From Parapedobacter lycopersici_A (GTDB lineage Bacteria > Bacteroidota > Bacteroidia > Sphingobacteriales > Sphingobacteriaceae): a DNA stretch of 64,000 bases. The translations under genes and the position numbers were made by a program. This document shows, piece after piece, positions 26,673-36,433 of this stretch. The notes beneath the pieces are model-generated. The model was not told the origin of the DNA. It ran no database searches and worked only from the letters and a program-made list of their open reading frames with translations. The DNA lies in NCBI RefSeq assembly GCF_040395035.1, contig NZ_JBEBRB010000004.1:30703-94702 (forward strand). The letters are read 5' to 3'. How positions within the stretch are numbered: position 1 is the first letter of the stretch; each line of letters opens with the position of its first letter.

Positions 26673-28379
26673 TTAATTTACTTGAATTGGAAATTTGTCA
26701 CTGTTACGTGCGCCGATAAAAGGATCGGTCCGGATGGAAAAAAACAGCATGTATTTTCCAGGTGATGGTGGCATATTGATCTTTGCAGGAAATGTAGCGG
26801 TTTCTCCCGGTGGGATAATGATATTGCGGTAGTCGCCGTGCATTTCCACAAAGTCATCTTCTTGGAAAACAGGCTGGGTATAGCCGTATTCCAGGAATAC
26901 AGGCCACTGTTCGCCGACGTTGGAAAAAGAGATGGTATCCTGATACGGATTGTTTATCGTCAGTGTTACATACTGCTTTGATCCGGCTTCAGCTTCTTTA
27001 CGAAGGCCTTCTACGTCGATGTTGACTTTCTGATATGTCCTGACCGCGTCCAGGAACCGCCCGTATAACGGACCTTTTATTGTCTGAATAGTATCTTGTA
27101 ATGGTGTCTCGTGGCTTCTAAATGAGGCATAATACGCTTTGTGACTCCGCAAACTATCTTCAATAGGCCAAAAATCATATTGTGTTTTCCGGTAGTTTCT
27201 GGCGTTATAGGAAAATCCTTTAGTGGTATTGTTTACGAAATTGTAATTGGAGATGTCCTGGAATCCGTTGTCCATGATCACGTAATTTTCTCCCGCCTTC
27301 GCGTGAATGCGCTTAGCCATTTCGTTTTTTCCCCAGAATTGCTGGAGTCCCCGGATCTGTGTGAGTGCAGGAAAGGGGAATATCAGGACAACCCGGATTA
27401 CAATGATAAGTACGATATTGGCATAGAGCAAACGCATCAGCCAACGGGGGATGCGTTCCATGCGGCCGAGATGAATGTAAGCAAGGATGAAGAACGGAAC
27501 GAATGCCAGTAGGGTCCAGTGGGCTTCAACACGACCTTTGAATGTACTGATTAAGAAAAAGAGCAGAAATCCATAACAATTGAATTTCATGATACGGAGG
27601 AAAATATCTGTCGCCCGCTGTCTGAACACATAATAATATAGTGCCAACGCGGCAAAAGGACCGACAATCAGCAATTGACTTAACACAAAGTCGGTTGTGA
27701 ATGAAAACTGGTAAGCGCGGGTACTGCGATCAAACAAATGATATTGCACGGAGGGGAGGCCGTGGTTAATCTGCCATAGGATATGTGGCACGAATAGTAC
27801 GCCTGACAGCGCAACGATAAGCCAAAACGAGGGACGTTTCAGCAATTTTAAATCGGCAACAATGGTAAATAGCAGCACTAATACAGCATGGTATTTGCTG
27901 TAAAGCATGCCCGCGATTACTATAGCCAACAACAGCGTATCGGTTAGTTTATCTGTTTTGATATACCTTTTGAGAAGGTAAAAATAAACGATTGTAAAGA
28001 AAAATAACGGCGTATCCGGTGTGGTGATAAAACTGTACACATGAAGGATAAGCATACTGCTATATAAGACGATAAACAGGCCGGCATCCTGCACATAAGG
28101 TTTCACGAGCTGCCATAAAATGGCGATTGCAGCAACGTTTGTCAACACACTGAGAAGTCTTACCATCAGTGCCGAATGAAAAATAGTATCACCGGCCTTC
28201 ATAAAAAGAGCTACCATCGGCGGATGATCGTAATAGCCCCAATCCAGAAACTGGCTGTATACCCAGTAGTACGTTTCGTCAACATGCAATTCCATAAATG
28301 CGGCCTGGAACAGGTTGGCGACCATCCAGGTCAACAGGAAATAGAAAATAAGGTAATTATTCTTTATTGACGACGACAT
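26673..28379 (-). CDS. Membrane glycosyltransferase, GT39/ArnT-PMT superfamily
   Basis: 568 aa. About ten membrane helices occupy residues 8-350, with the periplasmic catalytic motif HVDETYYWVY ... WGYYDHPPM (about 32-55) including the Asp-Glu pair expected to activate the polyprenyl-linked sugar. A soluble beta-rich C-terminal domain spans about 430-568. Such enzymes move a sugar from undecaprenyl-phosphate to lipid A, proteins or glycans in the periplasm; the acceptor here is unknown. It starts 9 bp after the gtrA-like gene, which supports a lipid-linked sugar pathway. Confidence 0.85.
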   Translation of the reverse strand: MSSSIKNNYLIFYFLLTWMVANLFQAAFMELHVDETYYWVYSQFLDWGYYDHPPMVALFMKAGDTIFHSALMVRLLSVLTNVAAIAILWQLVKPYVQDAGLFIVLYSSMLILHVYSFITTPDTPLFFFTIVYFYLLKRYIKTDKLTDTLLLAIVIAGMLYSKYHAVLVLLFTIVADLKLLKRPSFWLIVALSGVLFVPHILWQINHGLPSVQYHLFDRSTRAYQFSFTTDFVLSQLLIVGPFAALALYYYVFRQRATDIFLRIMKFNCYGFLLFFLISTFKGRVEAHWTLLAFVPFFILAYIHLGRMERIPRWLMRLLYANIVLIIVIRVVLIFPFPALTQIRGLQQFWGKNEMAKRIHAKAGENYVIMDNGFQDISNYNFVNNTTKGFSYNARNYRKTQYDFWPIEDSLRSHKAYYASFRSHETPLQDTIQTIKGPLYGRFLDAVRTYQKVNIDVEGLRKEAEAGSKQYVTLTINNPYQDTISFSNVGEQWPVFLEYGYTQPVFQEDDFVEMHGDYRNIIIPPGETATFPAKINMPPSPGKYMLFFSIRTDPFIGARNSDKFPIQVN

Positions 28380-28388
28380 GGTAGTTGG

Positions 28389-28784
28389 TTAGCTGGAAAA
28401 GGTATATATATAGTTGCCCATAAAATTCCATATCGCAACCATGCCGATTGCGAATACCTTGGCAAGGTAAAAATTTAATCCCAGTTTTTCGTGAGCCACA
28501 TAAAGGATCAGGTTATTGATCAATAACCCAGCCAGTGCGATGCCGAAGAATTTTGAAAATTCAATAAACATGGCATCCCGCCCGACTGCATGAAATGTCC
28601 AGAATTTATTCAGAAGGTAGTTGCTAACCGTGGCAACCATGAACCCAAGTGAGTTGGCCACGTACTTGTGCAGGTGTAACTTTTCTTTGCATCCCCATGT
28701 TACCCCGAAATCCACCACCACACCCGATAAGCCCACAAGACCAAATTTGAGGAATTTATTGATCAGATCACTGCTTAACTCCAT
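28389..28784 (-). CDS. GtrA-family membrane protein
   Basis: 131 aa from ATG 28784, giving the standard MELSSDLINKFLKFGLVGLSGVVVDFG start; the open frame extends 22 codons further. Four membrane helices with the GtrA pattern (KFGLVGLSG, NYLLNKFWTF, KFFGIALAG, WNFMGNYIYTF). GtrA proteins are thought to flip or handle polyprenyl-phosphate-linked sugars. First gene of a three-gene operon with the GT39-type transferase. Confidence 0.9.
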   Translation of the reverse strand: MELSSDLINKFLKFGLVGLSGVVVDFGVTWGCKEKLHLHKYVANSLGFMVATVSNYLLNKFWTFHAVGRDAMFIEFSKFFGIALAGLLINNLILYVAHEKLGLNFYLAKVFAIGMVAIWNFMGNYIYTFSS

Positions 28785-28816
28785 AGTGTATCGTGGATGA
28801 TATAGCGCAATAAATA

Positions 28817-28852
28817 AATTGCTATGCCAATTAGAAAACCGGCATAGCAATT
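28817..28852 (-). terminator. Terminator of sucA-sucB
   Basis: On the minus strand AATTGCTATGCC and GGCATAGCAATT form a 12-bp stem with a 12-nt loop, followed by a T-rich run, about 30 bp past the sucB stop codon. Confidence 0.75.
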
Positions 28853-28880
28853 GGGCGCTTTGGCATACTTATGTTTTGGT

Positions 28881-30119
28881 TTATACTTCCAACAGCAACC
28901 TTGCAGGATCTTCCAGCAATTGCTTTACACGTACCAGGAAGCTGACCGATTCCCTGCCATCAATGATACGATGATCATAGGAAAGGGCAACGTACATCAT
29001 TGGTCGGATAACAACCTGACCATTTTCAGCCACAGGGCGCTGAATAATATTGTGCATACCCAATATTGCGGACTGAGGCGCATTGATAATCGGCGTAGAC
29101 ATCATGGACCCAAAAACGCCGCCATTGGTGATAGTGAAGGTACCACCGGTCATCTCGTCAATGGTTAATTTATTGTCCCGTGCTTTGGTTGCCAGATTAA
29201 TCACTTCTTTTTCAATTTCATAAAGCGACAGGGATTCGGCATTCCGGATAACCGGCACTACCAATCCTTTTGGCGCAGATACGGCAATTGAAATATCCGC
29301 GAAATCATGGTACACAATTTCGGTTTCCTCAATCCGGGCATTCACTGCCGGCCATTCCTTGAGTGCCGTACATACAGCTTTGGTGAAAAAAGACATGAAA
29401 CCAAGGCCTACGCCATATTTTTCCTTGAACGCGTCTTTATATTTAGCACGCAGGTCCATGATCGGTTGCATATTAACCTCATTAAATGTGGTTAGCATAG
29501 CCGTCTCATTTTTAACGGAAACCAATCGCTTTGCAATGGTTTTTCGCAACGCGGAAAGTTTTTCGCGCCGTTCGTTACGGTCACCAGCCATTGATTTCGG
29601 TGCCTCTGTAACAGTTCCTTTGCCGGACACTTGTGCTTTTGGAGTGCCAACCGTTGCTTTTTCTGCGTCTGCCTTCGTAATTCGGCCGTCTTTCCCTGTA
29701 CCTGCCAACGCATCTGCTTCTATGCCTTTTTCACGTAAGATCTTGGCTGCTGCGGGAGAAGCGGTTCCAGTGGCGTAATTTTCTGCTGCCGGGGCTTGTG
29801 TTTCAGGTTGCGGCGCTGTTTCCGGTTTACTCTCCGTTTTCGCCGCTGCATTATCGTTGTCTTTTTTGTCAGCGGCTGGGGCTCCACCTTCTTCAATCCG
29901 GGCAACAAGTGCTCCGATTTCGAGTGTATCACCTTCCTGTGCGACAATACGGAGAATACCTGCTTTTTCGGCAGGTAATTCAAAAGTTGCTTTATCCGAT
30001 TCGAGTTCGGCGATATTTTCGTCCATTTCCACGTAATCGCCATCCTGTTTCAACCATTGCGAGAGGGTGACTTCTGTGATGGATTCGCCTACCGTGGGTA
30101 CTTTTATTTCTACACTCAT
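28881..30119 (-). CDS. sucB: 2-oxoglutarate dehydrogenase E2 (dihydrolipoyl succinyltransferase)
   Basis: 412 aa. Lipoyl domain at residues 1-77 with the lipoylated Lys43 in ESDKAT. An Ala/Glu/Lys-rich hinge, a peripheral-subunit-binding domain (ASPAAAKILREKGIEADAL ... GRITKADAE, about 120-155), and a catalytic domain ending with His383 and Asp387 in the DHRIIDG motif. It transfers the succinyl group to CoA in the TCA cycle. Downstream of sucA by 36 bp; the E3 subunit is not in the window. Confidence 0.97.
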   Translation of the reverse strand: MSVEIKVPTVGESITEVTLSQWLKQDGDYVEMDENIAELESDKATFELPAEKAGILRIVAQEGDTLEIGALVARIEEGGAPAADKKDNDNAAAKTESKPETAPQPETQAPAAENYATGTASPAAAKILREKGIEADALAGTGKDGRITKADAEKATVGTPKAQVSGKGTVTEAPKSMAGDRNERREKLSALRKTIAKRLVSVKNETAMLTTFNEVNMQPIMDLRAKYKDAFKEKYGVGLGFMSFFTKAVCTALKEWPAVNARIEETEIVYHDFADISIAVSAPKGLVVPVIRNAESLSLYEIEKEVINLATKARDNKLTIDEMTGGTFTITNGGVFGSMMSTPIINAPQSAILGMHNIIQRPVAENGQVVIRPMMYVALSYDHRIIDGRESVSFLVRVKQLLEDPARLLLEV

Positions 30120-30155
30120 ATATGCTTTGTTAAATACTGATTAGTCGAGTTAGCA

Positions 30156-32954
30156 TTAATCTACTTTTGCCGCTTCCTTTACATTGGCTTTAACATTTTC
30201 CTTTACCTCGGTACCGGCTTTTGTTTCAAACGCGCGGCTTACAACGGCGAGTTGCTGCGAAATATGCTGTTTAGCATAGCCCGTTGCCGTACTGCTGCTT
30301 TCTTTACGCGACACGACATCAAGGGTAATGTTCCGGTTCCTGAATTTCCGACAGATATAAGGCCAGGCACCCATGTTTTCCGGCTCTTCCTGTACCCATA
30401 GGAATTCCGTTGCATTTTTGTATTTATTGCGTATCGCACGAAGTTTGTCCATTGGGGTGGGGTAGAGCTGCTCTACCCTTACCACAGCCACATCCTTACG
30501 TTCGTCTGCCTGTTGCTTTTCCAGCAAGTCATAGTATATTTTGCCAGAACAGAACAGTACACGCCGTACATCGGCCGATTTTACGTAACTATCGTCGATT
30601 ACCTCCTGGAACTGGGTTTTTGTTGTAAATTCAGTAATATCACTGACTACCTTGGGATGACGTAATAGACTTTTGGGTGTGAACACAACCAAAGGCTTGC
30701 GGTAGTCACGCTTTAACTGCCGGCGCAATACATGGAAAAAGTTAGCAGGCGTCGTACAGTTTACGATCTGCATGTTATTTTCCGCGCAAAGTTCCAGAAA
30801 ACGCTCAATCCGTGCCGAAGAGTGTTCGGGTCCCTGACCTTCAAGACCATGCGGAAGTAACATAACGAGCCCGTTTGACCGGCGCCATTTGGTTTCTGCA
30901 CTGGAGATGTACTGGTCTACAATAATTTGAGCGCCATTATAAAAGTCACCAAACTGTGCCTCCCATATTGTCAACGATTGTGGATTAGCCAATGCATAAC
31001 CATATTCAAATCCAAGTACTCCGTATTCCGATAAGTGTGAATTATAAATATTGAACCGCTCGCCACCGGCTATCCGTTGCAATGGGATATATTCTTCACC
31101 GGAGTCTTCCAAGGTTAACACGGCATGACGATGAGAGAAGGTTCCACGTTCTACGTCCTGTCCGCTCACCCGCACACGTAATTCTTCATTTAATAAGGTC
31201 GCATAAGCCATTAATTCGCCCATAGCCCAATCAAACTTCTTGGATTCCACCATTTTAAGGCGTTCTTCGAATAATCTGGAAATCTTTCTGAAGAATTTCT
31301 TTTCACTGGGCAGTGTGCTAATCTCCCGTGCGAGCGACAAAAATGTCTTTTCTGCCACGCCTGTTTTAACAGGTACAAAGATATCTTCATATTTTGCTTT
31401 GCGAAGTCCCTTCCAAGCCCCCGAATACATCGGATTATCCTGTGTCAGGTTTTCTTCCTCCTTGGATTCATCCAGTCGTTCCTGCAATTTTTTACGGAAA
31501 TCTTTTTCCATTTCTTTGGCCAGGTTAGCATCCACACTGCCCTGTTCCATTAATTTGTTGTTATAGATTTCCCGCGGGTTTGGGTGTTTCTCGATCGCTT
31601 TATAGAGCAACGGTTGGGTAAATTTGGGTTCATCCGCTTCATTATGACCATACCTACGGTAGCAAAGCAGGTCGATGAATACGTCGGTGTGGTATTTCTG
31701 ACGGTATTCTACAGCCAGGTTGATGGCATATATCAATGCTTCCACATCATCCCCGTTGACATGGAACACCGGAGAAAGCGTTACTTTAGCAATATCCGTG
31801 CAATAAGTGGATGAACGCGCATCCATAAAATTGGTAGTAAATCCAACCTGGTTGTTCACGATGATATGAATCGTGCCACCAGTCCGGAAACCTTCCAACT
31901 TTGACATCTGGATAACTTCGTAGACAATACCCTGGCCAGCGACAGCGGCGTCTCCGTGAATGAGGATCGGGGCTATCTTGGTAACATCGCCCTCGTATTT
32001 CATGTCAATTTTAGACCGTACAATGCCTTCCACTACCGGATCGACCGTCTCCAGATGGGACGGGTTAGGTACCAGACTGAGGTGTACGTTCGAACCATTC
32101 TCTGTGGTAATGTCTGTAGAGTAACCTAAGTGGTACTTTACGTCGCCCCCAAAATCCTGCTCAGCATCTTCCACATAAGTCTTTCCCTCAAATTCAGAAA
32201 AAACACTTTCATATGATTTTCCGAGAATATTGGTCAGTACATTAAGTCGACCCCGGTGTGCCATACCAAGTACGAATTCCTGAATACCTATTTCAGCACC
32301 CTTTTCAATTACGGAATCAAGTGCCGGAATCAAACTTTCCGCCCCTTCCAGCGAGAAACGCTTTTGTCCAAGGAATTTCGTACCCAGGAAGCTTTCAAAT
32401 ACGACGGCCTCATTGAGTTTCTGCAAAATCCGTTTCTTCTTTTCTATTGGGAAATTAGGTGTATTGCGCTCGCTTTCCATACGCTCCTGAAGCCATTTCA
32501 GCTTGTCCGGGTGACGGATGTATTTGAACTCTGCACCAATAGACCGGCAATAGGTGTCTTCAATGAGCTGGCGGATGTCCCGCAGTTTGGCAGGTCCTAA
32601 TCCCACCTCAACACCTGCATTGAAAACCGTTTCCATATCGGCTTCTGATAAACCGAATGTTTCCAGTTCTTTGCCCGGATAATATTTCCGGCGTTGGCGA
32701 ACCGGATTGGTTTCTGTGAATAGGTGACCGCGGTCGCGGTAACCATTAATCATGTTCAGTACATTGATTTCCTTGAGTACATGATCGGGAGTAGCCACGG
32801 CAGCATCGCCAGCCGTTCCATTTTGGCCGAAATCAAACCCTTCAAAAAATTTCTTCCAACCAAAATCAATCGAATCGGGATCCGCTTTGTATGCTTCATA
32901 AAGCGAATCGATATAGGCCGAATCTGCGTTACTTAGATAAGAAAGTTTGTCCAT
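30156..32954 (-). CDS. sucA: 2-oxoglutarate dehydrogenase E1
   Basis: 932 aa, normal length. The N-terminus has the SucA-specific SYLSNADSAYIDSLYEAYKADP segment. The thiamine-diphosphate domains show GMAHRGRLNVL, the metal/ThDP motif around GDAAVAGQGIVYE ... NNQVGFTT, RRYGHNEADEPKFTQP and the pyrimidine-binding EAQFGDFYNGAQ. It decarboxylates 2-oxoglutarate and transfers succinyl to the lipoyl group of SucB. A TAACTTTG promoter box lies 26 bp upstream. The enzyme needs thiamine diphosphate, the ligand of the riboswitch near 48 kb. Confidence 0.97.
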   Translation of the reverse strand: MDKLSYLSNADSAYIDSLYEAYKADPDSIDFGWKKFFEGFDFGQNGTAGDAAVATPDHVLKEINVLNMINGYRDRGHLFTETNPVRQRRKYYPGKELETFGLSEADMETVFNAGVEVGLGPAKLRDIRQLIEDTYCRSIGAEFKYIRHPDKLKWLQERMESERNTPNFPIEKKKRILQKLNEAVVFESFLGTKFLGQKRFSLEGAESLIPALDSVIEKGAEIGIQEFVLGMAHRGRLNVLTNILGKSYESVFSEFEGKTYVEDAEQDFGGDVKYHLGYSTDITTENGSNVHLSLVPNPSHLETVDPVVEGIVRSKIDMKYEGDVTKIAPILIHGDAAVAGQGIVYEVIQMSKLEGFRTGGTIHIIVNNQVGFTTNFMDARSSTYCTDIAKVTLSPVFHVNGDDVEALIYAINLAVEYRQKYHTDVFIDLLCYRRYGHNEADEPKFTQPLLYKAIEKHPNPREIYNNKLMEQGSVDANLAKEMEKDFRKKLQERLDESKEEENLTQDNPMYSGAWKGLRKAKYEDIFVPVKTGVAEKTFLSLAREISTLPSEKKFFRKISRLFEERLKMVESKKFDWAMGELMAYATLLNEELRVRVSGQDVERGTFSHRHAVLTLEDSGEEYIPLQRIAGGERFNIYNSHLSEYGVLGFEYGYALANPQSLTIWEAQFGDFYNGAQIIVDQYISSAETKWRRSNGLVMLLPHGLEGQGPEHSSARIERFLELCAENNMQIVNCTTPANFFHVLRRQLKRDYRKPLVVFTPKSLLRHPKVVSDITEFTTKTQFQEVIDDSYVKSADVRRVLFCSGKIYYDLLEKQQADERKDVAVVRVEQLYPTPMDKLRAIRNKYKNATEFLWVQEEPENMGAWPYICRKFRNRNITLDVVSRKESSSTATGYAKQHISQQLAVVSRAFETKAGTEVKENVKANVKEAAKVD

Positions 32955-32979
32955 TTATTTGTTTATACAATGAATGCGT

Positions 32980-33011
32980 CAAAGTTATGAATTATTATAT
33001 GGTTTCCTAAA
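32980..33011 (-). promoter_or_regulatory. Promoter for sucA-sucB
   Basis: On the minus strand TAACTTTG (32987-32980) is an exact -7 match. A TTTA about 20 bp further upstream could be a weak -33 element. Confidence 0.5.
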
Positions 33012-33091
33012 GTAATATCTTACAATTTTATGGCCAAATTTTAGTCATAATGGTTTTTTTTGTGCTCAGGAGAGGTAGACTGATTCGTGGA

Positions 33092-34345
33092 TTATATCGC
33101 CAATGTTTCTGCGGGCGATAGCTGGATAATCAATTTATCTAGATCAATACGCTTGTTATCTTTTGCACTGCTACCAACGCCGGCAAGGTGTGCCCAGTTT
33201 CCATAATTATTAGCCGGGTTGTAGTCAATTAATTTTTCTTCGAACCACGCAGCACCCTTTAGCCAGTTGACACCAAGTTCGTGAATGAGGTACGCAGCCA
33301 GCAGCACCCGCATCTGATGGGGAATATGTCCGGTTTCATTCAATTGCCGGATGCCACGGTCGATAATAGGCTGGCCTGTATTACCTGTTTTCCATTTATC
33401 AAAATTCAGGGCCTCTTCGTGCCCCGCGGTTTCCGGTGCTAGGTCTGTTATGCCGCCGGTTTGGAAGAAACGGTTACCATGTTTTTTAAACATAAAGCGA
33501 TAATAATCGCGCCAGAGCAGTTTCAGGATAAACTGTTCCAAGCTCTTTTTATCCGTCCCGATATACTTACTATCTTTTACTGCATGATACAAGGTGTTGG
33601 GAGACAGCGCGCCAATGGCGATATAGGGTGATAGACCCGAGTCCGTTTCCTGCGGAGTGTCACCGCTCAGGAACCGATCCATCCGGGCCAGCGCTGCTTG
33701 CTCGCCACCCGCAAGTATCAGGTTTGATGCCTGTCTGATTTCGTCGGAACTGAATCCAAGCTGCTGCAGCGATGGTATGTCGCCCGTTTCCATATTTTCA
33801 GGAATAGATACCCGCTCCGGAAGCCCCAATTGAGGCCGGATTGTACTTTCACGTTCCGTTTTCTTCTTGAACAGGGAAAATGCGTCGGGTATATCCCGGA
33901 TCGGAAAGGGAAGGTCTTCTTTATGATATAACGTGTGGCCGATAAAATGGCGCAGGTTGATCTGTGTTTTTTTCCAAAGCGCAGCTTCCACCAATGCAGA
34001 AACCTGAGTTTCTTCAAATGCGACTTCCCGGTGATGGTACACCTCATCTACCTGGTATTCCTCCGCAATATGAGGCAACATGTCTTCAGGATAACCAACA
34101 ACGGAGATCAAATTACCCCCCAGGTTGCGGAGCGCAGCCTGCAATGCCAGCACATTCTCCCGCAAAAAAGCGGCCCGTAGGACACCCATTTTCCGGGTCC
34201 CGTACTCCGTCAGTTCGAAATGTCTTGGATCAAAGCAGAAAACCGGAACAATTTGCTGGCCGCGTTCAATAGCACGCAGCAGTATCTCGTTATCGTGGAT
34301 ACGCAAATCGTTTCTGAACCAAACCAGGATTGTCCTCTTGTCCAT
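33092..34345 (-). CDS. Cryptochrome DASH / deoxyribodipyrimidine photolyase family protein
   Basis: 417 aa. The N-terminal photolyase alpha/beta domain starts RTILVWFRNDLRIHDNE and covers about 1-130. The FAD-binding helical domain includes LSPYIAIGALSPNTLYH, WRDYYRFMFKKHG and RQLNETGHIPHQMRVLLAAYL. The C-terminal NPANNYGNWAHLAGVG resembles the DASH signature. DASH proteins repair cyclobutane dimers (mainly single-stranded DNA) using blue light. Divergent from two NAD(P)-binding proteins at 34615-36416. Confidence 0.9.
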   Translation of the reverse strand: MDKRTILVWFRNDLRIHDNEILLRAIERGQQIVPVFCFDPRHFELTEYGTRKMGVLRAAFLRENVLALQAALRNLGGNLISVVGYPEDMLPHIAEEYQVDEVYHHREVAFEETQVSALVEAALWKKTQINLRHFIGHTLYHKEDLPFPIRDIPDAFSLFKKKTERESTIRPQLGLPERVSIPENMETGDIPSLQQLGFSSDEIRQASNLILAGGEQAALARMDRFLSGDTPQETDSGLSPYIAIGALSPNTLYHAVKDSKYIGTDKKSLEQFILKLLWRDYYRFMFKKHGNRFFQTGGITDLAPETAGHEEALNFDKWKTGNTGQPIIDRGIRQLNETGHIPHQMRVLLAAYLIHELGVNWLKGAAWFEEKLIDYNPANNYGNWAHLAGVGSSAKDNKRIDLDKLIIQLSPAETLAI

Positions 34346-34372
34346 GCCTGAAGTAATAATGGATTAAATTTG

Positions 34373-34380
34373 ACAAATAT
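34373..34380 (-). promoter_or_regulatory. -7 box for the cryptochrome gene
   Basis: TATATTTG on the minus strand, 27 bp before the start codon, matches TAnnTTTG. The -33 element is not clear. Confidence 0.45.
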
Positions 34381-34488
34381 AGGAGTTATTGTTGTGAAAC
34401 CGCCTTTTTACATGTCGAAACACAAATTATTTACAATTAAATCACAAACGGTCGGCCGGTGTTACTGGGCCTAACTGCCACCCACAAG

Positions 34489-34519
34489 TTGTACAAACGA
34501 CCCGGAAATCCTACTTTTG
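34489..34519 (+). promoter_or_regulatory. Promoter for the 34615 / 35508 gene pair
   Basis: TTG (34489-34491), 20 bp, TACTTTTG (34512-34519). It predicts a leader of roughly 90 nt before the start at 34615, longer than usual here. Confidence 0.5.
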
Positions 34520-34614
34520 CCAAAAATACATTTGGTAGAAACATATTTAATTTTCGTTTGTACTAATGGTACCGGGCCGATAGTTGCACTAAAAGCCACC
34601 CAATTGTAACGTAT

Positions 34615-35508
34615 ATGAAAGTTCTCATTACAGGTCTCAATAATTATTTAGCCAGGAAAGTTGCTGCATGCCTAGCCGAAGAAGATTATGAAGTCACTTG
34701 CCTGATACGCAACCGCAAACTGTTCCGTGAGCATATTTCCGAAAAACACCGGGTCAACATTATGGAAGGCGATTTATTCCGAGGAGAAAATTTAGCCGGC
34801 ATTGACGCGGACACCGCAGTTGCTTTTTACTTTAATCAAACACCGGTCAATGCGCTGGATATGCGGATTGAAATGGAATTACTGGCCTTGCAAAAATACA
34901 TTGATACGTTGAAACGAACGGCCTGTCAGCATTTGATTTATGTGACAAAATTGGTAGACGGTAATGTCGACAAAATTAATTCCTATATCCGCGATACAGG
35001 ATTGAATTATACCATTGTGCGTGCAAGTAACATTATTGGGAAAGGATCAGTGTTGATGACCATTTTGGCAAAAATGTCGATGCAGCGGCTGGTTCTGGTG
35101 TCGCGGGAATTCGCAAAAAGCCGATGCCAACCCGTATACCTGGCTGATATTTGTACATATTTCAATTATATGTTGCTAGACCCGAGGACATATGGAGAGA
35201 CCTATGATATCGGCGGGCCTGAGGTCATGACATATAAAGAAATCTTTGAACGCTACCTGGATGTATTGAAGCTGCGTAGAAAAGTAATGACCCTGCCCGC
35301 ATTGGGGACGCTGGTGTCAAACGTAATGACAAGGTATGTATACCGGTTTGAACAGGATATATCAGCAGCACTAAACCTGAATGTACGCCGGAATTTGATT
35401 TGCAAGAAAAACGGACTCCGGGAGTTGTACCCACTGAAGTTAACGCCTTTCCGTGAAGCCATCCCAGTTGCTCTGGGGTTGGTTGAAATCGGATCAAATA
35501 AGAGCTGA
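34615..35508 (+). CDS. Atypical NAD(P)-binding SDR/NmrA-like protein
   Basis: 297 aa. Rossmann-type fold of the extended/atypical SDR group: MKVLITGLNNYLARKVAACLAEEDYEV at the N-terminus, later YDIGGPEVMTYKEIFERYL, characteristic of NmrA/DUF2867-type proteins. The dinucleotide motif, normally GATGYIG, reads GLNNYLA with two glycines missing, so cofactor binding may be altered. The start codon of the following TIGR01777-type gene overlaps its stop codon, indicating coexpression. The reaction is unknown. Confidence 0.75.
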   Translation: MKVLITGLNNYLARKVAACLAEEDYEVTCLIRNRKLFREHISEKHRVNIMEGDLFRGENLAGIDADTAVAFYFNQTPVNALDMRIEMELLALQKYIDTLKRTACQHLIYVTKLVDGNVDKINSYIRDTGLNYTIVRASNIIGKGSVLMTILAKMSMQRLVLVSREFAKSRCQPVYLADICTYFNYMLLDPRTYGETYDIGGPEVMTYKEIFERYLDVLKLRRKVMTLPALGTLVSNVMTRYVYRFEQDISAALNLNVRRNLICKKNGLRELYPLKLTPFREAIPVALGLVEIGSNKS

Positions 35509-36416
35509 TGATGCGAAAATGCGTATTGGTAACCGGTGCCACCGGGCTGATCGGTACCGCACTAATTGATGCGCTGATCGACCAAGGTTACACTGTTCAT
35601 GGATTGAGCAGGGGCGAACAGCAACATCGCTCGTCGGCGGTTCGTTTTTTTCAATGGGATACTGACAGCGGCAAGGTTGATGAACGTTGTTTGAACGGAG
35701 TGCAGGCAATTATTCACCTTGCAGGCGAAAACATTGGCGCCCAGCCATGGAGTAAACATCGGAAACAAGCAATCTACGACAGCCATGTCCAATCCATCAG
35801 GTTGCTTTATCGGTTGCTTGAAAATCGCGAGCATGCCGTCAATACCGTGGTGTCAGCCGGTGCTACCGGATATTATAGTCATCGGGGCGATGAATTGATG
35901 ACAGAAGATAAGTTGCCCGCAAATGATTTCCTTGGACGGCTTTGCCTGGCTTGGGAACAGGCGGTAGCCGAAGGCAGAAGATTAGGATTGCGCACAGTTT
36001 CGCTCCGAAGCGGGGCAGTACTAGCAACGGCTGGCGGCATGTATCCCAAACTTGTAAAGTTTATAAAAACCGGTTTGGGTGCCGTACCGGGCACAGGCAG
36101 GCAATGGATGCCGTGGGTTCACATAGACGACGCTGTTGCTTTATATTTATTTGCAATGGAACACAATGGCATTCACGGCGTCTATAATATGGTAGCACCC
36201 CAACAGATTCAACTGAAGCCCCTCTTGTATGCCATCGGAAACCACCTTGATAAGCGCATTTGGCTACCCCATATCCCAGCATTTGTGCTAAAAGCTGTCT
36301 TGGGACAAATGAGCGAATTATTGCTGAGCAGTACCCGCGTATCGGCCGATAAAATACAGAATGCCGGTTTCCGCTTTACCTATCCAGAGATTAACCAAGC
36401 TATTGCCTCGCTTTAG
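35508..36416 (+). CDS. TIGR01777-family NAD-dependent epimerase-like protein (YfcH/SDR39U1 type)
   Basis: 302 aa. N-terminal GATGLIGTALIDALIDQGYTVHGLSR, then IIHLAGENIGAQPWSKHRKQAIYDSH, typical of TIGR01777 proteins, and the C-terminal WMPWVHIDDAVALYLFAME with a DUF1731-like end. Related proteins (YfcH, SDR39U1) are widespread with unclear substrate. Start 35508 overlaps the previous stop codon; the next ATG (35511) is equally possible. Convergent with the exported protein gene at 36434. Confidence 0.88.
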   Translation: MMRKCVLVTGATGLIGTALIDALIDQGYTVHGLSRGEQQHRSSAVRFFQWDTDSGKVDERCLNGVQAIIHLAGENIGAQPWSKHRKQAIYDSHVQSIRLLYRLLENREHAVNTVVSAGATGYYSHRGDELMTEDKLPANDFLGRLCLAWEQAVAEGRRLGLRTVSLRSGAVLATAGGMYPKLVKFIKTGLGAVPGTGRQWMPWVHIDDAVALYLFAMEHNGIHGVYNMVAPQQIQLKPLLYAIGNHLDKRIWLPHIPAFVLKAVLGQMSELLLSSTRVSADKIQNAGFRFTYPEINQAIASL

Positions 36417-36433
36417 GAAGACGTCATTTTGCA

